From Bradyrhizobium diazoefficiens USDA 110 (GTDB lineage Bacteria > Pseudomonadota > Alphaproteobacteria > Rhizobiales > Xanthobacteraceae): DNA of 64,000 bases. The notes under the pieces were generated by a model. The model did no database searches, had not been told where the DNA came from, and worked only from the letters and a program-made list of their open reading frames with translations. Position 1 is the first letter of the stretch. Every line of letters starts with the position of its first letter. Below, one piece after another: positions 22,841 through 30,935 of this stretch. Made by a program: the position numbers and the translations under genes. The stretch lies in the NCBI RefSeq assembly GCF_000011365.1, contig NC_004463.1, positions 3,458,001-3,522,000 on the forward strand, read 5' to 3'.

Positions 22841-23859
22841 CACGCCACCGCCAGCGCGCGGGGATCGGTGGGCGCGGAGACACCGTCATAGAGACCGGCG
22901 ATGCGGGCGCGCTGGGTCACCATCGCCAGCACCGAGTCCAGTGCGGGCGTGGAAATGCCGGTGAGGCGGCCCATCTCCTGCACCACGGTGACGAGCGGGT
23001 CGATCTCCATCGGGCGGCCGCGCTCGAGGTCCTGGAGCATCGAGGTCTTGTGCGCGCCGACCTTGCGGGCGCCCTCGATGCGGCGCTCGACATCGACGCG
23101 GAATTTGACGCCGAACGTCTCGGCGATGCCTTGGGTCTCCACCATGATCGCGCGCGACAGCGCGCGCGTGGCCGGATCGGTGCAGATCACGTCGAGCGTT
23201 GCGTGCGTGAGCGCGCTGATCGGGTTGAAGCAGACATTGCCCCAGAGCTTGAGCCAGATCTCGTCGCGGATGCGGTCGAGCACCGGGGCCTTCAGGCCGG
23301 CCGCGACGAACAGATCGGCGAGGCGCTGCACGTCGCCAGTGATCTCGCCGGAGGGCTCGCCGAGCGGGAAATTGTTGCCGTAGACGTGGCGGATCACGCC
23401 GGGCGCCTCGATCTCGGTGGCGGGATAGACGATGCAGCCGATGGCGCGCTCGGCGCCGATCTCGCGCCATTGCCGCCCGCCGGGGTCGATGCTCTCCAGC
23501 GTCGAATTCTCGTATTTGCCGCCGTGCTTGTAGAAGTACCAATAGGGGATGCCGTTGACCGCGGTGACGATGCGGGTGTGCGGGCCCAAGAGCGGCTGCA
23601 TCTTCTCGATCACGCCGGTGATCGAATGCGCCTTGAGCGTGATGATGATGTAGTCCTGCACGCCGAGCTCGGCGGGATCGTCGGTGCAGCGCGGATGCAC
23701 GGTGTGCGTCTCGTCGCCCGCGAGAAGCGTCAGGCCGCGCTCGCGCATCGCGGCGAGATGCGCACCGCGTGCGACCAGGCTGACGTCGGCGCCGGCGCGC
23801 GCCAGCTGAACCCCGAGATATCCGCCGATTGCGCCGGCGCCGTAGATGCAGATCTTCAT
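22840..23859 (-). CDS. 2-dehydropantoate 2-reductase family protein
   Basis: NADPH-dependent reductase of the PanE/ApbA family. The 339 residues have the N-terminal GAGAIGGYLGVQLARAGADV nucleotide loop, the AHSITGVIEKMQP segment and the active-site helix DEIWLKLWGNVCFNPISALT with the catalytic Lys. It could be true PanE, but several alphaproteobacteria carry paralogues that reduce other 2-oxo-acids, and the link to a FAH-family gene favours a catabolic paralogue. It is 101 bases downstream of the CBS gene on the same strand. Confidence 0.85.
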   Translation of the reverse strand: MKICIYGAGAIGGYLGVQLARAGADVSLVARGAHLAAMRERGLTLLAGDETHTVHPRCTDDPAELGVQDYIIITLKAHSITGVIEKMQPLLGPHTRIVTAVNGIPYWYFYKHGGKYENSTLESIDPGGRQWREIGAERAIGCIVYPATEIEAPGVIRHVYGNNFPLGEPSGEITGDVQRLADLFVAAGLKAPVLDRIRDEIWLKLWGNVCFNPISALTHATLDVICTDPATRALSRAIMVETQGIAETFGVKFRVDVERRIEGARKVGAHKTSMLQDLERGRPMEIDPLVTVVQEMGRLTGISTPALDSVLAMVTQRARIAGLYDGVSAPTDPRALAVA

Positions 23860-23960
23860 GAAATCCTCGCGGGTGACCGGAATTTTGGGACGAAGGATCC
23901 GGTCCGGCGCGGAGGGATCCGAGCCGGGGCCGGTAGTCGCAGGGGAAGGGTCGTGGCGCT

Positions 23961-24389
23961 TTAAGCTGCTGCTTGCGGCGTGCCGTTGATCGCCTCGTCA
24001 ACGGCAGCGGCGATGTCGCGCATGCTGATGACGGAGATGAGGCTGTAATCGTCGATCACGGGCAGGTGGCGGATGTGATGACGGTTCATCAGATGCCGCA
24101 CGTGCTCGATCGTATCGATCGAGGTGCAGGAGACGAGCTGCTGCACCGACACGAGCTGCGAGACCTTGACGTTGATGGCATTGGCGCCGTGCTCGGCGAC
24201 GGCGCGCACTACGTCGCGCTCGGTGAACATGCCGACCGCGGTGTTGCCCTCGGAGCGGACCACGTCCTTCACCACGAGGGCGCTGATGTTGTTGGCGCGC
24301 ATCAGCTTGGCGGCGATACCCACCGTTTCGTTCATTCGCACCGTGACAACGCGCGGCGTCTTCTTGCGCAGAATGTCTCCGACCAGCAT
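23961..24389 (-). CDS. CBS-domain pair protein
   Basis: A 142-residue stand-alone protein made of two CBS domains, which bind adenine nucleotides and usually report energy state. The ATG at 24389 gives MLVGDILRKKTPRVVTV, the usual start of this type. Domain one ends at FTERDVVRAVAEHG, domain two at ISMRDIAAAVDEAI. No effector domain is attached. A copy of the TGGYAT-N5-ATGCCA operator lies 34 bases upstream, linking it to the oxalate genes. Confidence 0.88.
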   Translation of the reverse strand: MLVGDILRKKTPRVVTVRMNETVGIAAKLMRANNISALVVKDVVRSEGNTAVGMFTERDVVRAVAEHGANAINVKVSQLVSVQQLVSCTSIDTIEHVRHLMNRHHIRHLPVIDDYSLISVISMRDIAAAVDEAINGTPQAAA

Positions 24390-24422
24390 TGCAACCTCCC
24401 TAGGTGAATGACGAGGTAAGTG

Positions 24423-24439
24423 TGGTATACATAATGCCA
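24423..24439 (-). promoter_or_regulatory. Predicted GntR operator in front of the CBS gene
   Basis: TGGTATACATAATGCCA, a match to TGGYAT-N5-ATGCCA. On the minus strand a TTGACG -35-like hexamer (24443-24448) lies four bases before it, so the site fills the promoter spacer. One of six such sites in the window. Confidence 0.6.
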
Positions 24440-24534
24440 ATCGTCAAGCGCTGGATTTGGCGGATCCGAAAAATCTTGCGACAGCATTATTGACGTTTGC
24501 GGTGCCTCCGGCCTCGGCCAAAAAAACTTGGCCA

Positions 24535-24567
24535 AAAAGAAAGGGGCGCATTCTGCGCCCCTTTTTC
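24535..24567. terminator. Bidirectional rho-independent terminator
   Basis: Ten-base stem AAGGGGCGCA/TGCGCCCCTT with a 3-base loop (24541-24563), flanked by an A-rich run on the left and TTTTT on the right. It lies downstream of the first OxlT-type carrier on the minus strand. Confidence 0.85.
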
Positions 24568-24590
24568 AACCGTGCAAAGTGTGCGGCTTG

Positions 24591-25913
24591 TCACGCCGTC
24601 TCGGTCTTGGCGCCGCCGGTCGCGGTGGCGGCGCTCTCGGCTTCCTTGCCCAGGATGAAGGAGCGGCGCAGCGGCTTGATCACGAACAGCGCCGTCAGCG
24701 CCGCCGTCGCGTTCAAGGCGACAGCGACCACGAACACGGCCTTCCAGCCGTACGTTGCCGAGATCACGCTTGCGAGCGGAACGAGCAGGGAGGCGGTGCC
24801 CTTCGCGGTGTAGAGCATGCCGTTGTTGGTGGTCGCGAACTTCGAGCCGAAAGTGTCGCCGCAGGTCGCGGGGAACAGCGAGTAGATCTCGCCGAACACG
24901 CCGAAGTAAATGGCGGTCGCGAGCACGAACACGATCGGAACGTGGCCGTAGGCTGACAGCGTCAGCAGCATCACCGCGGCGGTGCCGAAGGCGATGAACA
25001 TGGTGTGCTCGCGGCCGATCGTGTCGGAGACCCAGCCGAAGAACGGACGTCCGAACCCGTCGAAGATGCGGTCGAGCGAGATCGCGAAGGTCAGCGCCGC
25101 CATCTGGAAGCCGGCGAGCGTCACCGGCGTGTCGGCGATCTTGAAGTCGTGTGCGATCGGGCCGATCTGCGCCGCGGTCATCAGGCCGCCGGAAGCGACC
25201 ATGACGAAGACGAGGTACATCACCCAGAAAATAGGGGTGCGCAGCACTTGCGGCGGGGTGAAGTCGATCTTGGTCTGCGGCAGGTTGAGCTGCTTCTTCT
25301 TCGGCGGGATCGAGATCCGCGGCGGCTGGATGAAGAAGGCGAGCACGAAGACGATGAGGCCCTGGCCGATGCCGAAGGTGAAGAACGCGCTCTGATAGCC
25401 GCTTGCGGCGATCATGGTCGCGATCGGCACGATGGTGAGCGCGGCGCCCGCGCCGAAGCCGGCGGCCGTCGCGCCGGCGGCGAGGCCGCGGCGGTCGGGA
25501 AACCATTTCAGCGCGTTGCCGACGCAGGTGCCGTAGACGGCGCCCGCGCCCATGCCGCCGACGATCGCGGCCGCATAGAGCAGGGTGAGCGAGTCGGCGT
25601 AGGAGTTGAGCACCCAGGACAGCGCGATCATCACGCCGCCGAACATGATGACGATGCGGGGGCCGTACTTGTCGACGAACCAGGCCTCGACCGGCACCAG
25701 CCAGGTTTCGGTGACGACGAAGATGGTGAAAGCGAGCTGGATCGCGGCGCGTCCCCAATGGTGGGCCGCATCGATCGGATCGACGAACAGCGTCCAGCCA
25801 TATTGCAGGTTGGCGATCATCGCCATGCAGACGATGCCCATGGCAAGCTGGAACCAACGGAAACCTGTGCGAAGAGGCGCGGCCGTGACGGCGCCGTCCG
25901 TGCTGGAAATCAT
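24591..25913 (-). CDS. OxlT-type MFS oxalate/formate antiporter, copy 1
   Basis: Twelve-segment major facilitator of the oxalate:formate antiporter family. The product has 440 residues; I chose the ATG at 25913, with GGGAGG six bases ahead, over a TTG one codon earlier. Family blocks are FVDKYGPRIVIMFGG, YGTCVGNALKWFPDRRGLA and the late segment NGMLYTAKGTASLL, whose Lys I believe corresponds to the substrate-binding Lys of OxlT in segment 11. About 60 percent identical by eye to the second copy. A regulon operator lies 97 bases upstream. Oxalate import is likely from the frc/oxc context; a related dicarboxylate is possible. Confidence 0.86.
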   Translation of the reverse strand: MISSTDGAVTAAPLRTGFRWFQLAMGIVCMAMIANLQYGWTLFVDPIDAAHHWGRAAIQLAFTIFVVTETWLVPVEAWFVDKYGPRIVIMFGGVMIALSWVLNSYADSLTLLYAAAIVGGMGAGAVYGTCVGNALKWFPDRRGLAAGATAAGFGAGAALTIVPIATMIAASGYQSAFFTFGIGQGLIVFVLAFFIQPPRISIPPKKKQLNLPQTKIDFTPPQVLRTPIFWVMYLVFVMVASGGLMTAAQIGPIAHDFKIADTPVTLAGFQMAALTFAISLDRIFDGFGRPFFGWVSDTIGREHTMFIAFGTAAVMLLTLSAYGHVPIVFVLATAIYFGVFGEIYSLFPATCGDTFGSKFATTNNGMLYTAKGTASLLVPLASVISATYGWKAVFVVAVALNATAALTALFVIKPLRRSFILGKEAESAATATGGAKTETA

Positions 25914-26012
25914 CAAGAACCTCCCAACGCGCTTGTCTGGTCGACACCGGTTGCCAAGATGACCTGATGTCGCAAATATTGTGGCTTATCGTCGCAAGCG
26001 CGGCCCAAAGCT

Positions 26013-26029
26013 TGGTATACCATATCCCA
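26013..26029 (-). promoter_or_regulatory. Predicted GntR operator in front of OxlT-type carrier 1
   Basis: TGGTATACCATATCCCA, one mismatch in the right arm. The perfect palindrome TGGTATACCA lies inside it. On the minus strand a TTGCAT hexamer lies immediately before the site. Confidence 0.6.
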
Positions 26030-26110
26030 GAATGCAAGCCCAATCTTGGCTTGCCCGTTACAAAATCGGCAGTTCCGTTCGGACACGGGTTCCGAATCCT
26101 CAAAACGAAA

Positions 26111-26134
26111 ACGCCCGGCCATGAGGCCGGGCGT
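26111..26134. terminator. Rho-independent terminator after OxlT-type carrier 2
   Basis: Perfect ten-base stem ACGCCCGGCC/GGCCGGGCGT with loop ATGA, followed on the minus strand by TTTTCGTTTTG. It lies 30 bases past the stop of the carrier. Confidence 0.88.
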
Positions 26135-26163
26135 CCCGTCGGAATGAAGTGTGGTGAAGCGCG

Positions 26164-27450
26164 TCAGACCGTGGACTTCGCTACCACGACCTTGCGCCAG
26201 GGCTTGAGCACCGCGATCGCCAGCGCCGAAGCCATGATGTTGGCGCCGGCTGCGATGATGAACACGCTGTCCCAGGTCCCCGACGACTGCTGCATGTAAT
26301 TGGCGATCGGAACCAGCAGCGCGGCTGTGCCCTTTGCGGTGTAGAGCAGGCCCGCATTGGTGGTCGCGAACTTGGCGCCGAACGTGTCGGTGCAGGTCGA
26401 GGGGAACAGCGAGTAGATCTCACCCCAGGCGAAGAACACGAAGCCCGAGAGCAGCACGAACCAGATGGGATCGTGGCCCCAGAGGTAGAGCATCCAGATG
26501 CCAACACCTTCCATGCCGAAGGCGATGAACATCGTGTTCTCGCGGCCGATCATGTCGGAGATCCAGCCGAAGAACGGACGCGTCAGGCCGTTGAGCACGC
26601 GGTCGATCGTGGCTGCGAAGGTCACCGCGGTCATCGTCACCGCCATCAGCGTCACCGGAACGCTGTCGACCTTCCAGTCAACCGCGATGGGCTTCAAATT
26701 GGCCGTCACCATCAGGCCGCCGGCGCCGACGATCACGAACATGAAGTACATCAGCCAGAAGATCGGCTGACGCAGCACCTCAGTCGGCTGGTAGTTGCGA
26801 CGCGTCTGCACCAGCGCGGCGTTCGCCACGACGACCGGCACCTGGCCAGGCTTCGGCGCCAGCAGGAAGAAGGCGAGGATGCAGATGATGAGGCCTTGCC
26901 CGAGGCCGAAATACAGGAAGGTGGTCTGGAAGCCACTGTCCTTGATCATGGCCTGGATCGGCGCGACGGTCAGCGCGGAGCCCGCACCGAAGCCGGCCGC
27001 CGTGATGCCCGCGGCAAGACCGCGCTTGTCCGGGAACCACTTCAGCGCGTTGCCGACGCAGGTGCCATAGACGCCGCCCGCGCCGATGCCCGCGATGATC
27101 ATGCCGAGATAGTAGCCGTTGAGCGTGGTGGCCTGTGCGTTGATCGCCCAGCCCATGGCGCAGAGCACGCCGCCGACCAGCACGACGATGCGCGGACCGT
27201 ATTTGTCGACGAACCAGCCTTCGACCGGCACCAGCCAGGTCTCGAACAGGACGAAGAGGGTAAAGGCCCATTGGATCGACGCGCGATCCCAGCCGAACTT
27301 TTTCTGGATGTCGGGGACGAAGAACGTCCAGCCATATTGATAGTTGGCGATCATCACCATCGCCGCTACACCGATCGCCAATTGCGCCCAGCGATACGTG
27401 TCGCTAACGCGCGCGGTTGTAGGGGCCGTTGCCTGCACCATGTCCGTCAT
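26164..27450 (-). CDS. OxlT-type MFS oxalate/formate antiporter, copy 2
   Basis: Second major facilitator of the same family, 428 residues from the ATG at 27450. It shares FVDKYGPRIVVLVGG, YGTCVGNALKWFPDKRGLA, LNGLTRPFFGWISDMIG and NAGLLYTAKGTAALLVP with copy 1. The first extracellular loop differs (VPDIQKKFGWDRASIQ against VDPIDAAHHWGRAAIQ), so the copies may differ in substrate or affinity. It has its own operator and its own terminator and is thus a separate transcription unit. Confidence 0.87.
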   Translation of the reverse strand: MTDMVQATAPTTARVSDTYRWAQLAIGVAAMVMIANYQYGWTFFVPDIQKKFGWDRASIQWAFTLFVLFETWLVPVEGWFVDKYGPRIVVLVGGVLCAMGWAINAQATTLNGYYLGMIIAGIGAGGVYGTCVGNALKWFPDKRGLAAGITAAGFGAGSALTVAPIQAMIKDSGFQTTFLYFGLGQGLIICILAFFLLAPKPGQVPVVVANAALVQTRRNYQPTEVLRQPIFWLMYFMFVIVGAGGLMVTANLKPIAVDWKVDSVPVTLMAVTMTAVTFAATIDRVLNGLTRPFFGWISDMIGRENTMFIAFGMEGVGIWMLYLWGHDPIWFVLLSGFVFFAWGEIYSLFPSTCTDTFGAKFATTNAGLLYTAKGTAALLVPIANYMQQSSGTWDSVFIIAAGANIMASALAIAVLKPWRKVVVAKSTV

Positions 27451-27501
27451 AAAGCCTCCCGTGGCGCCTCTAATTTTTCTGCGAGCGCTGGAGAGGCATT
27501 C

Positions 27502-27518
27502 TTGTATTCATTATGCCA
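27502..27518 (-). promoter_or_regulatory. Predicted GntR operator in front of OxlT-type carrier 2
   Basis: TTGTATTCATTATGCCA, the weakest of the six in the left arm. On the minus strand TTGAAC lies two bases before the TGGCAT arm, and CGCTTGA is shared with the CBS-gene site. It is 52 bases from the start codon. Confidence 0.55.
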
Positions 27519-27605
27519 AGGTTCAAGCGCTGGTCCGGTCACCGTGCGCAAATGCCGCAGGACCCTTCTCCGGCCGCGGCAGTGACTCAGGACAGCACAA
27601 GTAGA

Positions 27606-27630
27606 AATGGCCCCGTCCTGCGGGGCCATT
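27606..27630. terminator. Hairpin terminator after the 45-residue protein gene
   Basis: Perfect ten-base stem AATGGCCCCG/CGGGGCCATT with a five-base loop, then TTTCT on the minus strand. It lies between the small gene and the operator of carrier 2 and would separate the two units. Confidence 0.75.
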
Positions 27631-27697
27631 CATCAAAAGTAGCATGTCGACACCTGTGAAACCGGCGTGCGGCTCCCGCGGCGCAGGAAGCGCGCGC

Positions 27698-27835
27698 TTA
27701 CAGGCCGAAACGCGGCAGGTCGCCGTTGTGATTCGAGATCTCGGCGCTGGCCATCAGGAAGCGGTCGACCGCGGCCATGAAACGCGCGAACAGGGTGGAG
27801 GAGGGGGCGAGAGCGACGGAAGCGGTCTTGGACAT
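27698..27835 (-). CDS. 45-residue small protein in the oxalate regulon
   Basis: A short gene not obvious from length alone. It runs from ATG at 27835 to TAA at 27698, with AAAGGA eight bases ahead of the start, an operator-containing promoter upstream and a hairpin terminator downstream. The product starts MSKTASVALAPSS, has an amphipathic middle FARFMAAVDRFLMASAEI and ends ISNHNGDLPRFGL. There is no signal peptide or full membrane segment. I know of no function; the own promoter with the shared operator makes a real product likely. A partner or modulator of the neighbouring carriers is one idea. Confidence 0.68.
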   Translation of the reverse strand: MSKTASVALAPSSTLFARFMAAVDRFLMASAEISNHNGDLPRFGL

Positions 27836-28178
27836 CGGAATTCCTTTCTTGAGACGGTCAGTAGCGCTGTCTCATTTCGAAAGGCAATCTATGTATACCA
27901 GATGCCAATGTCCATGCATGCCATTGCATAGCAGCATGCATCATCCCGCATTGCAGCATAATGCTCCGTTAAAGGGGCCGTACCGGGCCTAAAATTGCTG
28001 GAAGGGCGGTCGAAACGAGCTGCCGGCTCCGAAATGCCCAGTTTGCCGCCGCAACTGGCTTAAACGGTCGCCCTACGGGCACGAATTCCGGCGGGGGCAA
28101 GCCGCGGGCCGGGTCTTGGCACGGCAAGTCAAAGCCGCTAGTGGTCTGCCCCCTTCCAATCATCTGTCAGAGTGGTTC
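27836..28178. other. Intergenic region between small gene and Hsp70-like gene
   Basis: About 340 bases. The left 70 hold the promoter and operator of the small gene. The rest has no supported gene; it contains a GAGAC...GTCTC inverted repeat at 27851-27873 and would have to hold the promoter of the plus-strand Hsp70-like gene, which I cannot place. Confidence 0.4.
27891..27907 (-). promoter_or_regulatory. Predicted GntR operator and promoter of the 45-residue protein
   Basis: ATGTATACCAGATGCCA, a match in the right arm and five of the six central positions of the left. On the minus strand TGGACA (27909-27914), a 17-base spacer containing the site, and TAGATT form the best -35/-10 pair of the six. 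Confidence 0.6.
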
Positions 28179-29510
28179 ATGTCGAGCGCCTCGCCCGCCG
28201 TCTCGATCGGCATCGATTTTGGGACCAGCAATACGGTCATTGCCCTCGCGGCGGACGACCGCCGGGTCGAGGCCATCCGCTTCGATCACGGCGGACAGCG
28301 CCACAGCGTCTATGTGTCGGCCCTGTGCTTCTGGGAGGACCGGCCGGGAGCCGGCGCCCAGGCCGAGGGCGGCCCGTGGGCGATCGAGCAGTTTCTCGAA
28401 GGACGCCACGTCTACCGCTTCCTCCAGTCGTTCAAGACCTTCGCCGCGAGCAGCAGCTTCAACACCACCCAGGTGTTCCGGCAGCGCTACAAGTTCGAGG
28501 ATATTCTGGCGGCGTTCCTGCGCACGCTGGCGCGCCATGGCGGCGACCGGTTCGGCTTCGAGACGTCAACGATCACGGTCGGCCGTCCCGTGCGCTTCGC
28601 CGGCGGCAATCCCGACGAGGCGCTGGCGATGCAGCGCTACCGGGCCGCGTTCGAGCGCCTGGGCGCCGGCCACGCGCGCTATGTCTACGAGCCCGTGGGC
28701 GCCGCGTTCTCCTTCGCCCGCCGCCTGGAGCGCGATGCCACCGTATTGGTCGCGGATTTCGGCGGCGGTACCAGCGACTTCTCCGTGATGCGCTTCTCGC
28801 GCAAAGGCGGCGCCTTGCGCGCCGAGCCGCTCGGTCATGCCGGCATCGGCATTGCGGGCGACACGTTCGATTACCGCATCGTCGATCACGTCGTCTCGCC
28901 GCGGCTGGGCAAAGGCTCCAGCTTCCGCTCGTTCGACAAGGTGCTCCCGGTCCCCAGCGGTCACTACACCAACCTCGCGCGCTGGCATCAGCTCGCGATG
29001 ATGAAGAGCAACGGCGATCTGCGCGAGCTCCGCGAGCTTGCGCGTAGCGCGCTGAAGCCGGAGCTGCTCGAGGATTTCATCACCATCGTCGATCTCGACC
29101 TCGGCTTTTCGCTGTACCGCGCGGTGTCGAACGCCAAGGTCGCGCTGTCGGCGCAGGATCAGGTGGACTTCCGCTTTAAGGGCGGCGGGGTCGACATTGG
29201 CTCGACCATCACCCGGAAGAACTTTGAATCCTGGATTGCCGACGATATCGCCAGGCTGGGGGCGACCGTCGACAAGGTGCTGGGCGAAGCCCGCATCACC
29301 GCGCGCGAGGTGGAGAAGGTGTTTCTGACCGGCGGCACATCGTTCGTCCCCGCCGTCCGAAAGCTGTTCGCCGACCGGTTCGGCAACGAGCGGCTGATGT
29401 CGGGCGACCAGTTCGAGTCGATCGCCTACGGCCTCGCGCTGATCGGACACAGTCCAGATCCCCATCGCTGGACCGCAGACGGTGGGCTGGCGCCGAAGGC
29501 GGGCGGGTAG
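28179..29510 (+). CDS. Hsp70-family protein, YegD type
   Basis: Actin-fold ATPase of the Hsp70 superfamily, close to YegD. The ATG at 28179 gives 443 residues starting MSSASPAVSIGIDFGTSNTV, with the phosphate-1 motif. Further motifs are VLVADFGGGTSDFSVM and VFLTGGTSFVPAVRKLF. It lacks the long substrate-binding and lid domains of DnaK, which is normal for this subfamily. It is a stand-alone gene with no co-chaperone nearby. Client unknown. Confidence 0.88.
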   Translation: MSSASPAVSIGIDFGTSNTVIALAADDRRVEAIRFDHGGQRHSVYVSALCFWEDRPGAGAQAEGGPWAIEQFLEGRHVYRFLQSFKTFAASSSFNTTQVFRQRYKFEDILAAFLRTLARHGGDRFGFETSTITVGRPVRFAGGNPDEALAMQRYRAAFERLGAGHARYVYEPVGAAFSFARRLERDATVLVADFGGGTSDFSVMRFSRKGGALRAEPLGHAGIGIAGDTFDYRIVDHVVSPRLGKGSSFRSFDKVLPVPSGHYTNLARWHQLAMMKSNGDLRELRELARSALKPELLEDFITIVDLDLGFSLYRAVSNAKVALSAQDQVDFRFKGGGVDIGSTITRKNFESWIADDIARLGATVDKVLGEARITAREVEKVFLTGGTSFVPAVRKLFADRFGNERLMSGDQFESIAYGLALIGHSPDPHRWTADGGLAPKAGG

Positions 29511-29520
29511 GGCACCCTCT

Positions 29521-29645
29521 CGGCCTTCATGGTTCGAGACGCGCCGTGAGGCGGCGCTCCTCACCATGAGGGACTAAGACTTCGCCGCGAAGCACGACCT
29601 CATCCTGAGGAGCCCGCCAAAGCGGGCGTCTCGAAGGATCGGCCG
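29521..29645. repeat. Intergenic palindrome, CGAGACGC...GCGTCTCG family
   Basis: Ends CGGCCTTCATGGTTCGAGACG and CGTCTCGAAGGATCGGCCG are inexact complements, with CTCCTCACCATGAGG and CCTCATCCTGAGGAG inside. A third dispersed repeat family, lying between two convergent genes. Confidence 0.72.
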
Positions 29646-29671
29646 CAAGGAAGCTCCCCACCCAGTCATTG

Positions 29672-30121
29672 CTATTGCTTGATGTCGGGCTCGACGAGCT
29701 TCGCGAGATTCCGTAGCGATTCCTGCCAGCCGAGATAACAGGCTTCCGGCGGGATGAGGTCCGGGATGCCGGCCTGCGTGATGTCCACCTCGGTGCCGAC
29801 CGAGACTTTCTTCAGCAGCACGGTCACCTGAATTTCGCCGGGCAGATTGGGGTCGTCGAACTTGTCAGTGTAGCGGAGACGTTCGCCGGGGACGAGCTCG
29901 AGATACTCGCCACCGAAGGCGTGGCTGTTGCCCGTTGTGAAGTTCCGGAACGACATCTTGAACGTGCCCCCGACCTTCGGCTCGAAATGATGCACGGTGC
30001 AGGTGAAGCCGTTCGGCGGAAGCCATTTTGCCAGCGCATCGGCCTCGAGGAAGGCGCGATAGACTTTCTCGGGGCTGGTCGTGAGAACGCGGTGCAGGCG
30101 GACCGTGCTGGGCATGTTCAT
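29672..30121 (-). CDS. SRPBCC/AHSA1-family protein
   Basis: Cytoplasmic START-like fold protein of the Aha1 C-terminal-domain family, 149 residues. The N-terminal LTTSPEKVYRAFLEADALAKWLPP, the central VGGTFKMSFRNFTTGN and the C-terminal GWQESLRNLAKLVEP are typical. AGAGGATGA precedes the ATG at 30121. These proteins bind hydrophobic ligands; the ligand here is unknown. A second ATG two codons in is possible. Confidence 0.85.
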   Translation of the reverse strand: MNMPSTVRLHRVLTTSPEKVYRAFLEADALAKWLPPNGFTCTVHHFEPKVGGTFKMSFRNFTTGNSHAFGGEYLELVPGERLRYTDKFDDPNLPGEIQVTVLLKKVSVGTEVDITQAGIPDLIPPEACYLGWQESLRNLAKLVEPDIKQ

Positions 30122-30371
30122 TCATCCTCTTGCATTGGCGGGCGCGACATCAACGTCTGTTGCCCGTTCATGATACGAGGACGAGCAAGACGTCGTTGAC
30201 CCGACAGGACATCCCGGGCTGGCCGTATGTTCCACACTGCGGCGATATCCTGCGGCGTTGCCGCAATTCTGCCTACGCATATGCACTGACGTTCCGGCAG
30301 GATTCGACCGGGCGGCTTTTCATAGCGGCGAATTGACCAGCTCTATCCCGCGAAACCCCGATATCGCTGCG

Positions 30372-30569
30372 TTACGTCGGCGCCCTCAGGCCCGGAGAGC
30401 TGAGCCACGCGTCGATCTGGATGGCCGTCTCGTCCTGCCGCACCCTTCGCAGCAGCATCTAGCGGCGCCGGCCGGGAGGGAGTAAGCGGGCCTCGTCGCG
30501 CAGACGGCCGACCTCATTGACGAGCCGCTGTTTCAGAGTTTGACTTTGTTTGAAGCGACGCCGTTCCAT
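30372..30569 (-). pseudogene. Small conserved Bradyrhizobium-type protein broken by an in-frame amber codon
   Basis: The frame from ATG at 30569 encodes MERRRFKQSQTLKQRL... for 36 codons, then TAG at 30459-30461, and continues in the same frame as MLLRRVRQDETAIQIDAWLSSPGLRAPT to TAA at 30372. From memory this joins into one short family of the pattern MERRFKQ...RLR.EA...PPG...LLRRARQAET..H..EWL.SPGLQPP, so the amber interrupts a known protein. Part of the family recall is from memory. Translation of the first 36 codons alone is possible. Confidence 0.62.
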
Positions 30570-30935
30570 GACAATGCTCCCCTTGTTCGGATGGGGGCGG
30601 GAGCGCAACTGGCGTTCTCATCACCGGTAGAAGCCACGGGCCGGGCGGTGATGAGGAAGCATACCCACAAATCCGTGGCGTGTATGTCTACTAAGACACG
30701 TTGTTCGCCGGGAAGTGTCGCGAGCTTCAACCGTTCCGCCGGCGCGGGCGCGCAATTAAATCCGGCCCAAGCCTTGTAACTGACCGTGATGGGGTATAGC
30801 CTATCGCCATTCGTTCAGCCGCTGTGCCTTGTTGAATGCGCCCGCGGGCTCCTTTTTCCAGAGACATCGACGAATTGAATCGATTCTGCGTGAGCGTCAC
30901 GCGGGTTACGCGCATGCGCGCTTTGGAGAAGAACA
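30570..30935. other. Gene-free stretch and cspA leader
   Basis: No protein gene that I can support. Two overlapping short open frames on opposite strands (30540-30779 and 30533-30730) have no family features. The last 150 bases form the probable long leader of cspA, with GCGTGAGCGTCACGC and ACGCGCATGCGCGC inverted repeats close to the start codon that could fold at low temperature. Confidence 0.35.

Noticed and set aside
23961..24440. Longer form of the CBS protein starting at 24440
   Set aside because: It would place the promoter and operator inside the gene; the ATG at 24389 matches the family start.
24591..27450. The two carriers as a recent exact duplication
   Set aside because: They differ at about four residues in ten and have distinct promoters and terminators, so the duplication is old.
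30540..30779. A 79-codon frame before cspA
   Set aside because: No ribosome site, no family features and an overlapping frame on the other strand.
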